A stretch of DNA of 64,000 bases from Candidatus Woesearchaeota archaeon (GCA_023898345.1 CP060218.1:1476097-1540096); one strand, 5' to 3'. Numbered from the stretch's first letter, positions 1 to 9,022 are shown. Notes: a model not told the origin generated them from the letters alone. Numbers and translations: made by a program.

Positions 1-666
1 AATAATGAAGGAAAGGAAGAGAGAGAAAATGAGGGTTCCTTTTTTGTTAGAAAACCAGAGTGCAAAGAGTATTACAGGGGAAAATAAGAAAATGTATTCG
101 TAACGGAAAAGAACTATGATGAAATAACAAACTGAAAAAAGAACAGCGTATCTTTTTTTTTCATCTTCTAGTAAACGTTTGAAGTAGTAGAAAAGAGCAA
201 AGACAAAGGGAATTGGAAAGATAATATATCTTCTAATTGGTGAGACTAAAATGAAGAAAAGGACGAGGAGGAGGAGTTGATTTTTTTTTTTATTTTTGGA
301 TTTAAATAGGTAGTAAAAGAAGAAGGAAAAGAGGAGGGCTTGAATGAGTGAAAAAACAAAGAAATAGTTTTCAAATCCTACTACTATTGAAATGAGGCCT
401 CGTGAAATAAGTGATCCAAAGGAGGTTTTTGGGACTATGGTATTATTTACACTTACGGCATTTCTTGGTTTTATTAGGTCGTAGTATTCACCATCAACTT
501 TTTTTTCTGAGAGTGAGCCTGTGTCGGTTAGTACGTGTATAAGATAATCTCTACTATTTTCGTCTGGTGAAAGATAAACTCCTTTTGGAATCCCTGTGCT
601 TAGTATAAGAACAAAAAGGGAGAGTAAGACAAACAAAGTGGAAATGACAATCTTTTTATTCTGCAT
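1..666 (-). CDS. PMT/GT39-like membrane glycosyltransferase, C-terminus beyond window
   Basis: Reverse-strand frame open from an ATG at 666 to the window edge, so only the first 222 residues are seen. Residues 5-23 form a transmembrane segment or signal anchor. A luminal-type loop with an acidic SPDE motif follows, then several hydrophobic helices from about residue 95. An N-terminal helix, an acidic DE loop and then many helices is the plan of lipid-linked-sugar (PMT/ArnT-type) glycosyltransferases, which add sugars to proteins or lipids outside the membrane. It overlaps the preceding glycosyltransferase gene by 11 bases, implying one operon. The family call is by topology and motif, not full-length comparison. 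Confidence 0.55.
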   Translation of the reverse strand, partial: MQNKKIVISTLFVLLSLFVLILSTGIPKGVYLSPDENSRDYLIHVLTDTGSLSEKKVDGEYYDLIKPRNAVSVNNTIVPKTSFGSLISRGLISIVVGFENYFFVFSLIQALLFSFFFYYLFKSKNKKKNQLLLLVLFFILVSPIRRYIIFPIPFVFALFYYFKRLLEDEKKRYAVLFSVCYFIIVLFRYEYIFLFSPVILFALWFSNKKGTLIFSLFLSFII

Positions 667-1741
667 TTTTTATTTTCTCATAAATGTTGGAAACTAGGTT
701 CTCCCAATAATATTCTGAAACAATGTCTTTTGAGTAATTTATTTTTTCAGTTTTAAGAATTTTTAAAATGCTTTTGCTGAATTCTTCCATATCATATGGT
801 CCTATACATGTTTGGGGGAGAATTTTTTCTAGAGAGGGAAGTGGGGTTGCGAGGCAGGGGATTTCGCAAGCCATGTATTCCATTAATTTACTTGGAAAGC
901 AAAAGTCTGTGAACTCGTCCTTACGGTTTGGAACTATTCCTAGTGAAAGGGCATTTATTACTGTATTTACTTTTTCAGATGGGAGAAAACCATTGAGGAT
1001 GATGTTTTTTCCTTTGATTTTTTCGTAATTGTGTCCACAAACTATCATATTCACATTTTTTTTTTCTAGGGATGTGCATATGGCTTGTAAATTTTCTTCG
1101 ACTCGAGAATCGACTGAGCCTATGAATCCTACAATTTTTATTTTATTGTCGAGGCCTAATTCTTTTCTTGCTGCTTTTTGCGATATTTTAAAAAATGATT
1201 TTTTGTCAACTCCGTTTGGAAAAAGGAATTTTTTTGCTTTTATTTTTTCTTCTTTGTCTTTGTCTAAAAGTTGCTTACTTACGTATAAGCAGTAGTCGAC
1301 TTTATTTCTAAAGTATTTATCAAAAGATAGGAGAAAAAAAAGTTTTTTTGAGAAGAAGGTTTTGTAGTTGTCAAGGACTTCGTAGACAAGGGTGTACTTT
1401 TTTTTTTTGAAGAGAAGGTAGGAGGTAGCAATGAGGGGTCCGTTACTAAAAACAAGTGTGTTAATATTGTATTTTTCTACGGTCATATTGAGTTGTTTTC
1501 TTGCAAATCTTATTGTTCTTGGTGTAAATGGTATTGAAATAATGTGTATCTTGTCATTTGTTTTTTCTTCGAACTTTTTTGTTTTGTAGTCGAGAAGTAC
1601 TATTACTACTTTTTCGTATAGTTTAGAAAGACTTTGTGCAATTTTGTGGGTTCTGTAATGGGGTGTGTTGAAAACATCAAGGTGAGATGTGTGTCTGTTT
1701 CCTATAAACATTATTCCTTCTTTTTTTTTACTTGTTTTCAT
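656..1741 (-). CDS. GT-B glycosyltransferase (GT4-like)
   Basis: 361-aa cytosolic GT-B glycosyltransferase. The C-terminal half carries the family pattern: IKIVGFIGSVD opens the second Rossmann domain, and the FPSKLMEYMACEIPCLAT block is the donor-binding loop of GT4/GT1 enzymes. The N-terminal half has the HxxR/N-type acceptor domain of glycan-assembly enzymes. I start it at 1741 because that ATG overlaps the stop codon of the upstream gene (ATGA, 4-base overlap), a normal coupled arrangement; an ATG 39 bases further upstream would bury the start inside that gene. Acceptor and donor sugars cannot be told from sequence. Confidence 0.8.
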   Translation of the reverse strand: MKTSKKKEGIMFIGNRHTSHLDVFNTPHYRTHKIAQSLSKLYEKVVIVLLDYKTKKFEEKTNDKIHIISIPFTPRTIRFARKQLNMTVEKYNINTLVFSNGPLIATSYLLFKKKKYTLVYEVLDNYKTFFSKKLFFLLSFDKYFRNKVDYCLYVSKQLLDKDKEEKIKAKKFLFPNGVDKKSFFKISQKAARKELGLDNKIKIVGFIGSVDSRVEENLQAICTSLEKKNVNMIVCGHNYEKIKGKNIILNGFLPSEKVNTVINALSLGIVPNRKDEFTDFCFPSKLMEYMACEIPCLATPLPSLEKILPQTCIGPYDMEEFSKSILKILKTEKINYSKDIVSEYYWENLVSNIYEKIKNAE

Positions 1742-2943
1742 TTTAATAACTCTGCATACTTTTTTGTAATATTTTTCCAATCAAATTTTTTGACATGCTT
1801 TTTTCCTGCAAGGGCTACTTCTTGTGCTTTTTTCTTATCTTTTAAATTTTCCAGAAGTGTATTTGCTAAGCTTATGCTATCTTTTTGGGGAACAATGAAT
1901 CCAGTTTTTTTGTCTTGGACTATGTCTTGCATTGCTGGAAGATCTGTTGTTATTACGAGAGTTTCGCTTCCCATTGCTTCTACGAACACTAAGCCGAATC
2001 CTTCTGCATCTCCGTCGTTTGCAATAATACTTGGTCCTATAAATATGTCAGCGCTTGCATAGTAGCGAGGAAGCTCTGAATTTTGGATGGACCCTGTGAA
2101 GATGACGTTTTTTTCAAGTTTTAGTTTTCTTGTTTGTTCTTTTAATTTTTTTTCTAGTGGGCCACTTCCTACTATCAAAAGTTTGCATTCTTTATGTTTT
2201 TCAATGATTTTTGGCATAGCATCAAGAAGATAGCTTACTCCTTTTTTCTCCGCAAGTCTTCCTACAAATAAAAGTAGGGTGCCTTTTTTTGCCCCATATT
2301 TTTCTCTTAGGTTTAAGTCTCTTTTTTTTGGAGAAAATGCTGTGAGGTCGACGCCCATGGGAATAACATCAATTTCGTTTCCATATCCTATTTTTTGTGC
2401 TTCTGTCTTTATTGCATTACTGACAACAGTTACTTTTGATGCTTTGGAAAGTGTCCATTTTTTTAGCCAGTTCATTTTTTTTAGCCCAAAAATGTCTGCG
2501 CCATGTGTTGTTATGATGATTTTGCAGTCTTTGACAAAAAAAATTTTGCAAACAACAGCAACAAATCCTTGGGGGATAATCCAGTGGGCATGAATGGTTT
2601 TGATATTTTCTTTTTTGAGGATTCTTTTTGCTGCAAAGATTTGGGCTAGAAAAAAAAATGGTATTTGTGAAAAAAGAAATTTGTTTTTTTTGAGATTTGG
2701 AAGGATAGCTCCGTCGGCAAGGTTGTTTTCGAGGTTAAACCAGTATTTGAATCGGTGAACGTGAATTTCTTCTACTATTTCTTCTTTTTGTGATCCTTTG
2801 GATAATGGTGCAAGTAGATGTACTTCAAATTTGTCTGTTAATCTTTTGCTTAGTTCAAGAACAAAGGGGGGGGTTGCAGCATCTTCTTTCCAGCGTGGAA
2901 ATGTTGAAGTTAGAACTAATATTTTTTTCTTCATTTTATCCAT
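1738..2943 (-). CDS. Glycosyltransferase family 4
   Basis: 401-aa GT4 enzyme. The N-terminus (ILVLTSTFPRWKEDAATPPF) is the usual acceptor-domain opening of this family. Residues near 150 (TTHGADIF) form the conserved His-containing loop. FVGRLAEKKGVSYLLDA opens the donor domain, and the EGFGLVFVEAMGSE block (about residue 320) holds the EX7E motif that binds the nucleotide sugar. It is expected to transfer a sugar from an NDP donor with retention of configuration. It is first in a three-gene reverse operon of glycosylation genes. A second ATG three codons in is an equally possible start. Confidence 0.9.
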   Translation of the reverse strand: MDKMKKKILVLTSTFPRWKEDAATPPFVLELSKRLTDKFEVHLLAPLSKGSQKEEIVEEIHVHRFKYWFNLENNLADGAILPNLKKNKFLFSQIPFFFLAQIFAAKRILKKENIKTIHAHWIIPQGFVAVVCKIFFVKDCKIIITTHGADIFGLKKMNWLKKWTLSKASKVTVVSNAIKTEAQKIGYGNEIDVIPMGVDLTAFSPKKRDLNLREKYGAKKGTLLLFVGRLAEKKGVSYLLDAMPKIIEKHKECKLLIVGSGPLEKKLKEQTRKLKLEKNVIFTGSIQNSELPRYYASADIFIGPSIIANDGDAEGFGLVFVEAMGSETLVITTDLPAMQDIVQDKKTGFIVPQKDSISLANTLLENLKDKKKAQEVALAGKKHVKKFDWKNITKKYAELLK

Positions 2944-3378
2944 TTTTTAATACTTTTACTTTGCTCTCTTTCTTTTCTTTTTGTCTGTACAACTTTTTTC
3001 ACTGGTTTAGTAAGTACTTCTTTTTATGTAGTTTTCTTAAAAGTTGTCTTCTTTCTTGTATCCGAAATTCAGAAACTGTAAAAGGGAGTTTATTTAAATA
3101 ATTAAGGAAGATTTTGGGAGAATTTTTTTCTTGGAGAAAACCGAGGTCTTTAAAGTTTTTTTTCTACTTTTTTCCCTAAAAATGAATTTTTTTCTTTTTT
3201 ATGTAAATTTTTGTTTTGTATGTTTATAATTTTGAAGTCTTTTTTTGTTTGTTTAGGGAGAGATTTTTCAATGATTTCAAGGAGGAGCTTACCTTTTTTG
3301 TAGTTGGTGAGAGCTGCTGCAGGATAAGCTTTAAAGAAATTTATAAACATTTGATACTTTCCTTAGTATGGTCACTTA
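2944..3378. other. Intergenic region between divergent genes
   Basis: 435 bases without a gene I can support. It is T-rich on the plus strand and holds the promoter regions of the reverse glycosyltransferase operon (AT-rich TTTATTTAAATAATT near 3087) and of the forward gene at 3379. A 66-codon reverse reading frame inside it is treated as chance. Confidence 0.5.
3338..3348 (+). promoter_or_regulatory. TATA-like promoter of the 3379 gene
   Basis: AATTTATAAAC lies about 35 bases before the ATG at 3379. The same TTTATAAA pattern recurs before many starts in this window, as expected for an archaeal TBP box with short leaders. Confidence 0.6.
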
Positions 3379-4392
3379 ATGGTGTTTTTTGATAGGAAGT
3401 CATTTTTGGGGGTTTTGTTTCCTGATTTTTGTGAAGGTTTTGATGCTTTTAGGACTATTCAGTGTTTTTATGATCGTGAAGGCAGATATTTTTTTGATGA
3501 ACTTGATTTGCGAGTTAGGGAAAGAATAGGCGGACAACCTGAGGATCTTACTCCCTCACATTTAGCCAGTCTTGAAAAACAGTTGCAGGCTTTGGATCTT
3601 GTTTATTCAGCAGTTTCTCATGTAAGGGGGCAGAGTTTATTGAAAAGAACTCTTGTTTATCTTACAACTTCTGTTGAAGACTTAAAGCTACAGGGTTTTC
3701 AAGATGATGAGATTTCTTATCTTCTTCCTCAACATTCTTCAGATATGAAAGAGAGTGAACTTTTTTCTCTTTCTTATCCTCTTTCCTCTGACTTTAAGAG
3801 TGCTTTGAAAGAGAGGTTGTACTCAAATGTGAGGAAGCAAAATGTTGAGACTCAGCTAGGCGATAAATCTTGGGGGCGTCCTGTTCGTGAGGATGTCGAT
3901 GCTGCTCGGACTCTGGAAGAAGAGATGCTTTCTTTTTTTAATGATCCTTTTACGACGCAAAAACGTCGAAGAATAGTTGAAAAAACTAAGCTACTTGCTT
4001 TAGGCTTAAAAGAACTAGAGTTTGAACAAATAGGTGCCTCTTTTCAAAAGGATTCTTCTAAGTTACTTCTTCTTGAAATTCCCACTCCTTCTTTTTTTGA
4101 GATGCTAAGAGAAAAGATAGAGATGGAAGTTCCTCTGCTTCCAGTTATTGGACGGCAGGAGAAGAAGGATGTTCTCTGCGCTAAAGTTGATGAATTGGAA
4201 GCTTATCTTAGACCTTCTATGCTTTATAGGGGTCCACAGCAATGGAGAAAGAGAGACGGGACTCTCTATGATGTACAGGAGCAAACTTTGACTCTTATGA
4301 ACACGGGGTTGTGGTCTTTATTTTATCGTGTTGAAAATCTCAAAGAACAAATTAGCCGACAGGATCAGATTTCAACTTTTGATTGGGGATAG
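3379..4392 (+). CDS. Conserved-looking protein of unknown function
   Basis: 337-aa soluble protein that I do not recognise. There is no signal peptide or membrane segment. It is rich in charged helices, and residues 60-110 and 190-230 look alpha-helical. No catalytic motif stands out. It has its own TATA-like box and codon use like its neighbours, so it is a real gene. The winged-helix gene follows after only a short gap, and the two may share a context. Confidence 0.7.
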   Translation: MVFFDRKSFLGVLFPDFCEGFDAFRTIQCFYDREGRYFFDELDLRVRERIGGQPEDLTPSHLASLEKQLQALDLVYSAVSHVRGQSLLKRTLVYLTTSVEDLKLQGFQDDEISYLLPQHSSDMKESELFSLSYPLSSDFKSALKERLYSNVRKQNVETQLGDKSWGRPVREDVDAARTLEEEMLSFFNDPFTTQKRRRIVEKTKLLALGLKELEFEQIGASFQKDSSKLLLLEIPTPSFFEMLREKIEMEVPLLPVIGRQEKKDVLCAKVDELEAYLRPSMLYRGPQQWRKRDGTLYDVQEQTLTLMNTGLWSLFYRVENLKEQISRQDQISTFDWG

Positions 4393-4447
4393 GTTTTGAC
4401 TTTTGTTCTTGGAAATCTTTAAAAATTCCTTTTCTTTTTGTTTTTCT

Positions 4448-5383
4448 ATGATTCTTACGAAAGATAATCTTCTTCGTTTTGTGAGGGAGCGAAAATATGT
4501 GACTCCCACTCATGTTGCCGAAGCTTTTGATACGACGACTATGATTGGGTCTGCTGCTTTGTCGGAACTGGTTAAGGATAAACTTGTTTTGGTCTCTTTT
4601 CTTAAACTTGGTTCAACTCCATTTTATTATGATCCAGCTCAAAGGGAGTGTTTGATGGAACTTGCAGAAAAACATTTTTCAAAGTATGATAAGGAAATGT
4701 ATGATAAAATTCGGCAATTTGAGGTTGTCAATGCTGGATCTTTGTCTGTGCAGGAACAGCTTGCTGTTGAAAGAATTAAGGATTTTGCTTTTCCTCTTGA
4801 ACTTGAATATTCTGGGAAGACTCTTCGTTTTTGGGTTTGGTATTTGAGGAATCTTGATGAGACTCGTTCTCAGATTTTGCAACTGCTTAAGGAACAATCT
4901 TCTTCTTCGGATTCTGTTTCTGCTCCTGTTGCAGAAAAAGCTCCAAAGCCAAGGGTAGCTGTTGTTTCTCAAAGTTCTTCTCCTAGAAAAGCTCAATCGA
5001 CTGAGAAAGTTTCGCTTCTAGTTTCTGAAAAAAAAGAGAAAATGGCTTCTTCTTCCTCTTCTTCTGAGCTTTCTTTTGTTCCTGCTCAAGGTGCTGGTGA
5101 TGATATTGATACTTTTTTGGAGAATTTTTTTAGGCAGCATTATTTGAATATTGAAGGAAAAAAGAAGACGGAGAAGGGGATTTTTTATGAGGCTGTGCTT
5201 AGGGTTCAGTCTTTTGCTATTTGTTTTGATTGTCTTTATTATGTGAAGAAACCTAGTGAGCAAGATCTTCTTCAGTTTTATGGATCTTCTATGCGGCCAA
5301 AAATTGTGTTTGTCGAGGCAGCTCCTAAAAAATTGTTTAAGCTTGTGGAGAGTATGGATAATTTTTTTCTGGTGAACGTGTAG
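4448..5383 (+). CDS. Winged-helix domain protein with Ser-rich linker
   Basis: 311 aa from the ATG at 4448; an in-frame TTG at 4403 is unlikely because a TTTAAAA box (about 4420) lies between them. Residues 1-60 (MILTKDNLLRFVRERKYVTP, then a serine-rich helix-turn-helix and a KLGSTPFYY wing) form a winged helix of a type common in small archaeal genomes. A Ser/Pro/Lys linker (about 140-210) leads to a C-terminal alpha/beta domain of about 95 residues. The DNA-binding role is inferred from the fold and the C-terminal function is unknown. It sits 4 bases before ribF. Confidence 0.7.
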   Translation: MILTKDNLLRFVRERKYVTPTHVAEAFDTTTMIGSAALSELVKDKLVLVSFLKLGSTPFYYDPAQRECLMELAEKHFSKYDKEMYDKIRQFEVVNAGSLSVQEQLAVERIKDFAFPLELEYSGKTLRFWVWYLRNLDETRSQILQLLKEQSSSSDSVSAPVAEKAPKPRVAVVSQSSSPRKAQSTEKVSLLVSEKKEKMASSSSSSELSFVPAQGAGDDIDTFLENFFRQHYLNIEGKKKTEKGIFYEAVLRVQSFAICFDCLYYVKKPSEQDLLQFYGSSMRPKIVFVEAAPKKLFKLVESMDNFFLVNV

Positions 5384-5387
5384 GAGA

Positions 5388-6314
5388 ATGAAGGTTTTTT
5401 CTGTTTATCTTGATGATTTAGAGTCTTCTTCTTTTTCTGCTTCTTGTCTTGCTTTGGGTTTTTTTGATGGTGTTCATAGGGGTCATCAGGATTTGTTGTC
5501 GCAGGGCTTTTCTTTGGCGAAGGAGCTTGGAGTTTCGTTTGGCGTGCTTACTTTTGATGTTCATCCTTTGGAAATTTTGGGGAGGGTTTCTTGTTTTGAT
5601 GAGCTTAGTCCTTTGCAGACAAAGCTTCGTTTGCTTGAGAGATATGGTGCTACGCAGGTTTTTGTCTTGAAGGTTGATAGGGATTTAGTCTCTTTGAGTC
5701 CTGCTGAATTTATCGAAAGGGTTCTTTTGAAACTTGGGACAAAGGGCGTTGTTGTTGGAGAAGATTTTCGTTTTGGCGCTGGTGCTCAAGGGGATGTTTT
5801 TACTTTGCAGGATTGTTCTTTGTTTACTACTAGAATTGTTCCTCTTTCTTGTGATTCTCATGGACATAAATTTGCTTCTCGTTCTCTTCGCTCTTTAGTT
5901 CGAGATGGTTTTGTCGAGGCTGCTGCTTCTCTTTTGGGGCATCCTTTTTTGCTTGTTGGAGAGGTTGTTTCTGGCGATGCTCGTGGTCGTCAGATTGGTT
6001 TTAGAACTGCAAATCTTTCTTGTGCTAGGTCTCAGCTTCTTCCTTTGAATGGTGTTTATGTTGTTCATGCTTTTCTTGATGGGGCTAAGTATTTGGCTGT
6101 GTGTAATGTTGGCGTACGTCCAAGTTTTGGTGGCGGTTCTCGCTTTGTCGAGTGTCATCTTCTTGATTATTCTGGAAAGGATTTTTATGCAAAGACGCTT
6201 GCTCTTGAATTTGTGAAAAGGCTTAGGGATGAGAGAAAATTTGGCAGTGTTGAGGAGCTGAAAGCACAAATCGAGAGAGATGTTTTGTCGGCACGGAGTA
6301 CTAAATTATTATAA
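5388..6314 (+). CDS. ribF: Bacterial-type riboflavin kinase/FMN adenylyltransferase
   Basis: 308-aa bifunctional enzyme that phosphorylates riboflavin to FMN and adenylates FMN to FAD. The N-terminal nucleotidyltransferase domain has GFFDGVHRGHQ (the HxGH ATP site), GEDFRFG (about residue 125) and SRSLRSLVRDG, equivalent to the SSTxIR motif. The C-terminal flavokinase domain has GRQIGFRTANL, GVYVV and NVGVRPSFGG. The usual GFPTAN is GFRTAN here, with proline replaced by arginine while the Mg-binding Thr and Asn remain. Most archaea use CTP-dependent RibK and RibL, so this bacterial-type fusion suggests transfer. It starts 4 bases after the previous gene. Confidence 0.92.
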   Translation: MKVFSVYLDDLESSSFSASCLALGFFDGVHRGHQDLLSQGFSLAKELGVSFGVLTFDVHPLEILGRVSCFDELSPLQTKLRLLERYGATQVFVLKVDRDLVSLSPAEFIERVLLKLGTKGVVVGEDFRFGAGAQGDVFTLQDCSLFTTRIVPLSCDSHGHKFASRSLRSLVRDGFVEAAASLLGHPFLLVGEVVSGDARGRQIGFRTANLSCARSQLLPLNGVYVVHAFLDGAKYLAVCNVGVRPSFGGGSRFVECHLLDYSGKDFYAKTLALEFVKRLRDERKFGSVEELKAQIERDVLSARSTKLL

Positions 6315-6337
6315 AAGTAATTTTTTTAATTTTTGCT

Positions 6338-6973
6338 ATGATTAATCGAGATGAACTTTTTTTGTTTTTTTCTGAGCTTGATAAACAGCTTTCTGAAAAA
6401 TATCCAAACATAAAGATAGATATTTTTCTTTTGGGTGGAACTTACTTTGTTCTTGAAGAGTTGCGTCCTAGTAGTCTTGATATTGATATTCTTTTGTTAG
6501 ATGCTGCTTCTTATAGAATAGTTTTAGAGGTTGCAGAAAGTGTTAAAAAAAAATATTTTTCTCTTCTTTTAGATAGGGGTTTGGAAACAAAATATACACT
6601 TTCAGATTTTTCTTTTGATATTCTTTTTGGGGTTCAATTAGGAGAAATTTTTTTGCCAAAGAATTTTTCAAATATGGCAAAACAGTATAGACGAAGTCGT
6701 TCTTCTTTTACTTGCATCAAATTGTGGACTCTTTCTCCTTATGATATTTTGATTTCGAAGTTATTCCGGAATCAAGAAAAAGATGCACGTGATATAGCTC
6801 TTTTAATGGATAGTGGACATTTCCGTTTTCGAAAAAAAATTCTTGAAAGAAGGATGGAGGCGTTTCAAATGAACTCATATCAAAGGGTTCTTCTTAAAAG
6901 AAACTATTCTATGTTCCTTCAAAAATTTGAGGATAAGCTTTTCTCTTCGTTGTGGCAACGTTTCAGGATATAG
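6338..6973 (+). CDS. Nucleotidyltransferase-fold protein (AbiEii/DUF6036-like)
   Basis: 211 aa. Residues 30-52 (LLGGTYFVLEELRPSSLDIDILL) resemble the minimal nucleotidyltransferase signature: a GG turn, a helix, then DxD-type aspartates. Residues 135-155 (SPYDILISKLFRNQEKDARDI) match the K-x-D-x2-D helix of AbiEii/DUF6036-type proteins. Such proteins include toxin-antitoxin nucleotidyltransferases, but no antitoxin gene is adjacent, so a toxin role is not supported. The gene ends at a run of 13 T. Confidence 0.65.
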   Translation: MINRDELFLFFSELDKQLSEKYPNIKIDIFLLGGTYFVLEELRPSSLDIDILLLDAASYRIVLEVAESVKKKYFSLLLDRGLETKYTLSDFSFDILFGVQLGEIFLPKNFSNMAKQYRRSRSSFTCIKLWTLSPYDILISKLFRNQEKDARDIALLMDSGHFRFRKKILERRMEAFQMNSYQRVLLKRNYSMFLQKFEDKLFSSLWQRFRI

Positions 6974-6979
6974 TGAACA

Positions 6980-6992
6980 TTTTTTTTTTTTT
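6980..6992 (+). terminator. Poly-T run between convergent genes
   Basis: Thirteen consecutive T on the plus strand start 7 bases after the stop of the nucleotidyltransferase-fold gene. Archaeal transcription ends at such U-tracts without a hairpin. The run also touches the 3' end of the convergent pyrG gene. Confidence 0.5.
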
Positions 6993-8634
6993 ACTTCTCT
7001 TTTTTTCTGTGTTCTAGTGCTGCTTGTACAAGTCCGTAAAAGAGTGGAGCTGGTGTTTCTAATTTCGATTTGAGTTCTGGGTGTGCTTGCGTTGCGACAA
7101 AGTAGGGGTGGTTTTCTAATTCTATGAATTCGACGAGCTCTCTTTCTCTTGAATAACCGACAACTTTAAGTCCTTTCTCTTCAATTATTTTGATGTATTC
7201 AGGATTTACTTCATAGCGATGTCTGTGGCGTTCTGAAACGATACATTCTTCTTTCTCTTCTTTGCAAATTTTGAGTTTTTTGTAGAGTTCTTGTATCTTA
7301 CTTTTCTTTATTTTTGCTTCGTATGCTCCGAGTCTCATGCTTCCTCCGAGATTTACAACTTTCTTTTGTTCGTCGAGCATGGTTATGAGGGGATTTGTTG
7401 TTTTCGGATCGATTTCTAAACTATTTGCGTCTTTTATGTTGCAGACTTTTCTTGCAAATTCTACTACTGCAAGCTGGAGTCCGTAGCATATTCCCAAATA
7501 GGGAATTTTGTTTTCTCTGGCGTAGGTGATGACTTCGATTTTTCCTTCTATTCCTCGATTTCCAAAGCCTCCTGGGACAATGATGGCATCAAGTGTTTTG
7601 AGAATTTCTTTGTTGATAGTGTGAGAGGTTTCGAGCCAGACTATTTCGATATTTGTTCCAAAGTGAAAAGAGCAATGGTGCAATGCTTCGACGACGCTTG
7701 CATAGGAGTCTTCGAGATCTGTGTACTTGCCGCAGATTGCTATTTTGACGCTTCCTTTTCTTTCTTGTGCAAGGAGTTCTTGCCAACGTTTGTAGCGTTC
7801 TTTTTTCAAAGGTGGGAGTCCTAACTTTGTACTGATGTTGTCGATTAATCCTTGTTCTTCATAGCCTTTTGGTACGGTGTAGATGTTTGTCACGTCTTCT
7901 CCTGAATAGACGTCTTGTTCAGTTAATCCTGCAAAGAGAGCTATTTTTTTTCTGGAATTTTCCGTTAGTGTTTCTGTACATCGAGCAATAATAAAGTCTG
8001 GCCAAATTCCTTTTGTCTGGAGGAGGTTTATGCTTTGCTGTGTGGGCTTTGTTTTTTGTTCGTTCACGCCATAGGGAATGGGGACATAAGTTAGATGTAA
8101 GTAGCAGATGTTTTCACTTCCAACTTTTGCTCTGAGTTGTCGAAGTGCTTCTATGAAGAGGTCGTTTTCAAGGTCTCCAACTGTCCCTCCTACTTCAATG
8201 AGCATCAGGTCTGCATCTTGCTCTTCGCTTATCTGGATGATTTTTTCTTGAATAAGGTCTGTTACGTGGGGGATGAGTTGGACGGTTTTTCCTAAGTAGT
8301 CTCCGTGGCGTTCTCGGCGTCTGATTTCTTGGTAAATTTTCCCCATGGTGATACTTTGTTGTTTGTTTGCGCTGTTTGCAAGGAATCTTTCGTAGTGGCC
8401 AAAATCCATGTCTGTTTCTGCTCCGTCGTCCAACACAAAAACTTCTCCGTGTTCAAAGGGATTCATGGTTCCGGGATCTGTGTTGAGGTAGCCATCAAAT
8501 TTCATGGGAAGAACTTTGTACTGGTCTGAGAAAAAGAGACCTATGCTTGAGGTTGTTACTCCTTTGCCGAGTCCTGAGATTACTCCTCCTGTTATAACAA
8601 GGAATTTTCTTTGTTTAGAGTTCGTCGTTGTCAT
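6991..8634 (-). CDS. pyrG: CTP synthase
   Basis: 547 aa from the chosen ATG at 8634. It makes CTP from UTP, ATP and glutamine. The N-terminal synthetase domain opens with FLVITGGVISGLGKG (P-loop) and has DGYLNTDPGTMNPFEHGEV and EVGGTVGDLE for UTP/ATP binding. The C-terminal class I glutamine amidotransferase domain has GGFGNRG, GICYGLQLAVV with the nucleophile Cys, and a terminal HPE with the His-Glu dyad. Length matches the family. An ATG 12 codons upstream would extend the overlap with the preceding gene; the chosen start leaves a 20-base overlap, implying coupled translation. Confidence 0.95.
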   Translation of the reverse strand: MTTTNSKQRKFLVITGGVISGLGKGVTTSSIGLFFSDQYKVLPMKFDGYLNTDPGTMNPFEHGEVFVLDDGAETDMDFGHYERFLANSANKQQSITMGKIYQEIRRRERHGDYLGKTVQLIPHVTDLIQEKIIQISEEQDADLMLIEVGGTVGDLENDLFIEALRQLRAKVGSENICYLHLTYVPIPYGVNEQKTKPTQQSINLLQTKGIWPDFIIARCTETLTENSRKKIALFAGLTEQDVYSGEDVTNIYTVPKGYEEQGLIDNISTKLGLPPLKKERYKRWQELLAQERKGSVKIAICGKYTDLEDSYASVVEALHHCSFHFGTNIEIVWLETSHTINKEILKTLDAIIVPGGFGNRGIEGKIEVITYARENKIPYLGICYGLQLAVVEFARKVCNIKDANSLEIDPKTTNPLITMLDEQKKVVNLGGSMRLGAYEAKIKKSKIQELYKKLKICKEEKEECIVSERHRHRYEVNPEYIKIIEEKGLKVVGYSRERELVEFIELENHPYFVATQAHPELKSKLETPAPLFYGLVQAALEHRKKEK

Positions 8635-9022
8635 TTTCTTCTGGAATGTATTTTTCATTGAGTAATTCAAATTCTTTGAGTTCTCCTAGGTGCATGGTGA
8701 CGAAGCGCAATCCAAGTCCTGCTTTGAGCATTGCTGATATAATAGCCATGTGTTCAAGGCCTGTTCCTGAGCTGATGTTCAAGGCTACTTCGAAATCTTT
8801 GATGCTTGTTTTGAAAAATTTGGCAAGTTTTTCATAATTTTCAAAGGCTTTGTTTTCATCGAATGCAATTTTTATTGCTGCTTTTGGATCGATGTCAAAA
8901 TTTTTGTAGGAGTATTCATTGCAAAGAAGGTAGATTGCATCCCACTTTGCTGCCTTTATGAGGGAAGTCACTTGCGCCCAGCTTCCTTTTCCGGAGCTTA
9001 GTTGTGCAACAAGGGTGACCAT
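8615..9022 (-). CDS. Small Rossmann-like protein, possibly CARF-like
   Basis: 135 aa. It starts VTLVAQLSSGKGSWAQVTSL, with a predicted beta-alpha repeat (WDAIYLLCNEY) and a LNISSGTGLEHMAIISAML segment at about 82-100. The small-residue turn plus SGTG-x-EHMA recalls the ligand-binding loop of CARF/Rossmann sensors, but the protein lacks any effector domain. It is the first gene of a reverse operon with pyrG (20-base overlap). A TATATAAA box lies just upstream (about 9044-9052). A role in nucleotide sensing next to CTP synthase is only inference. Confidence 0.6.
   Translation of the reverse strand: MVTLVAQLSSGKGSWAQVTSLIKAAKWDAIYLLCNEYSYKNFDIDPKAAIKIAFDENKAFENYEKLAKFFKTSIKDFEVALNISSGTGLEHMAIISAMLKAGLGLRFVTMHLGELKEFELLNEKYIPEENDNDEL

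Noticed and set aside
1738..2062. Forward reading frames opposite the glycosyltransferases
   Set aside because: They are antisense shadows of well-supported reverse genes.
3150..3350. 66-codon reverse reading frame in the intergenic gap
   Set aside because: Its start lies on the TATA-like box of the forward gene at 3379, it has no promoter of its own and it is Lys-rich low-complexity; likely chance.
6338..6973. Toxin of a type IV toxin-antitoxin (AbiE) pair
   Set aside because: No AbiEi-like antitoxin gene is adjacent; only the nucleotidyltransferase fold is supported.
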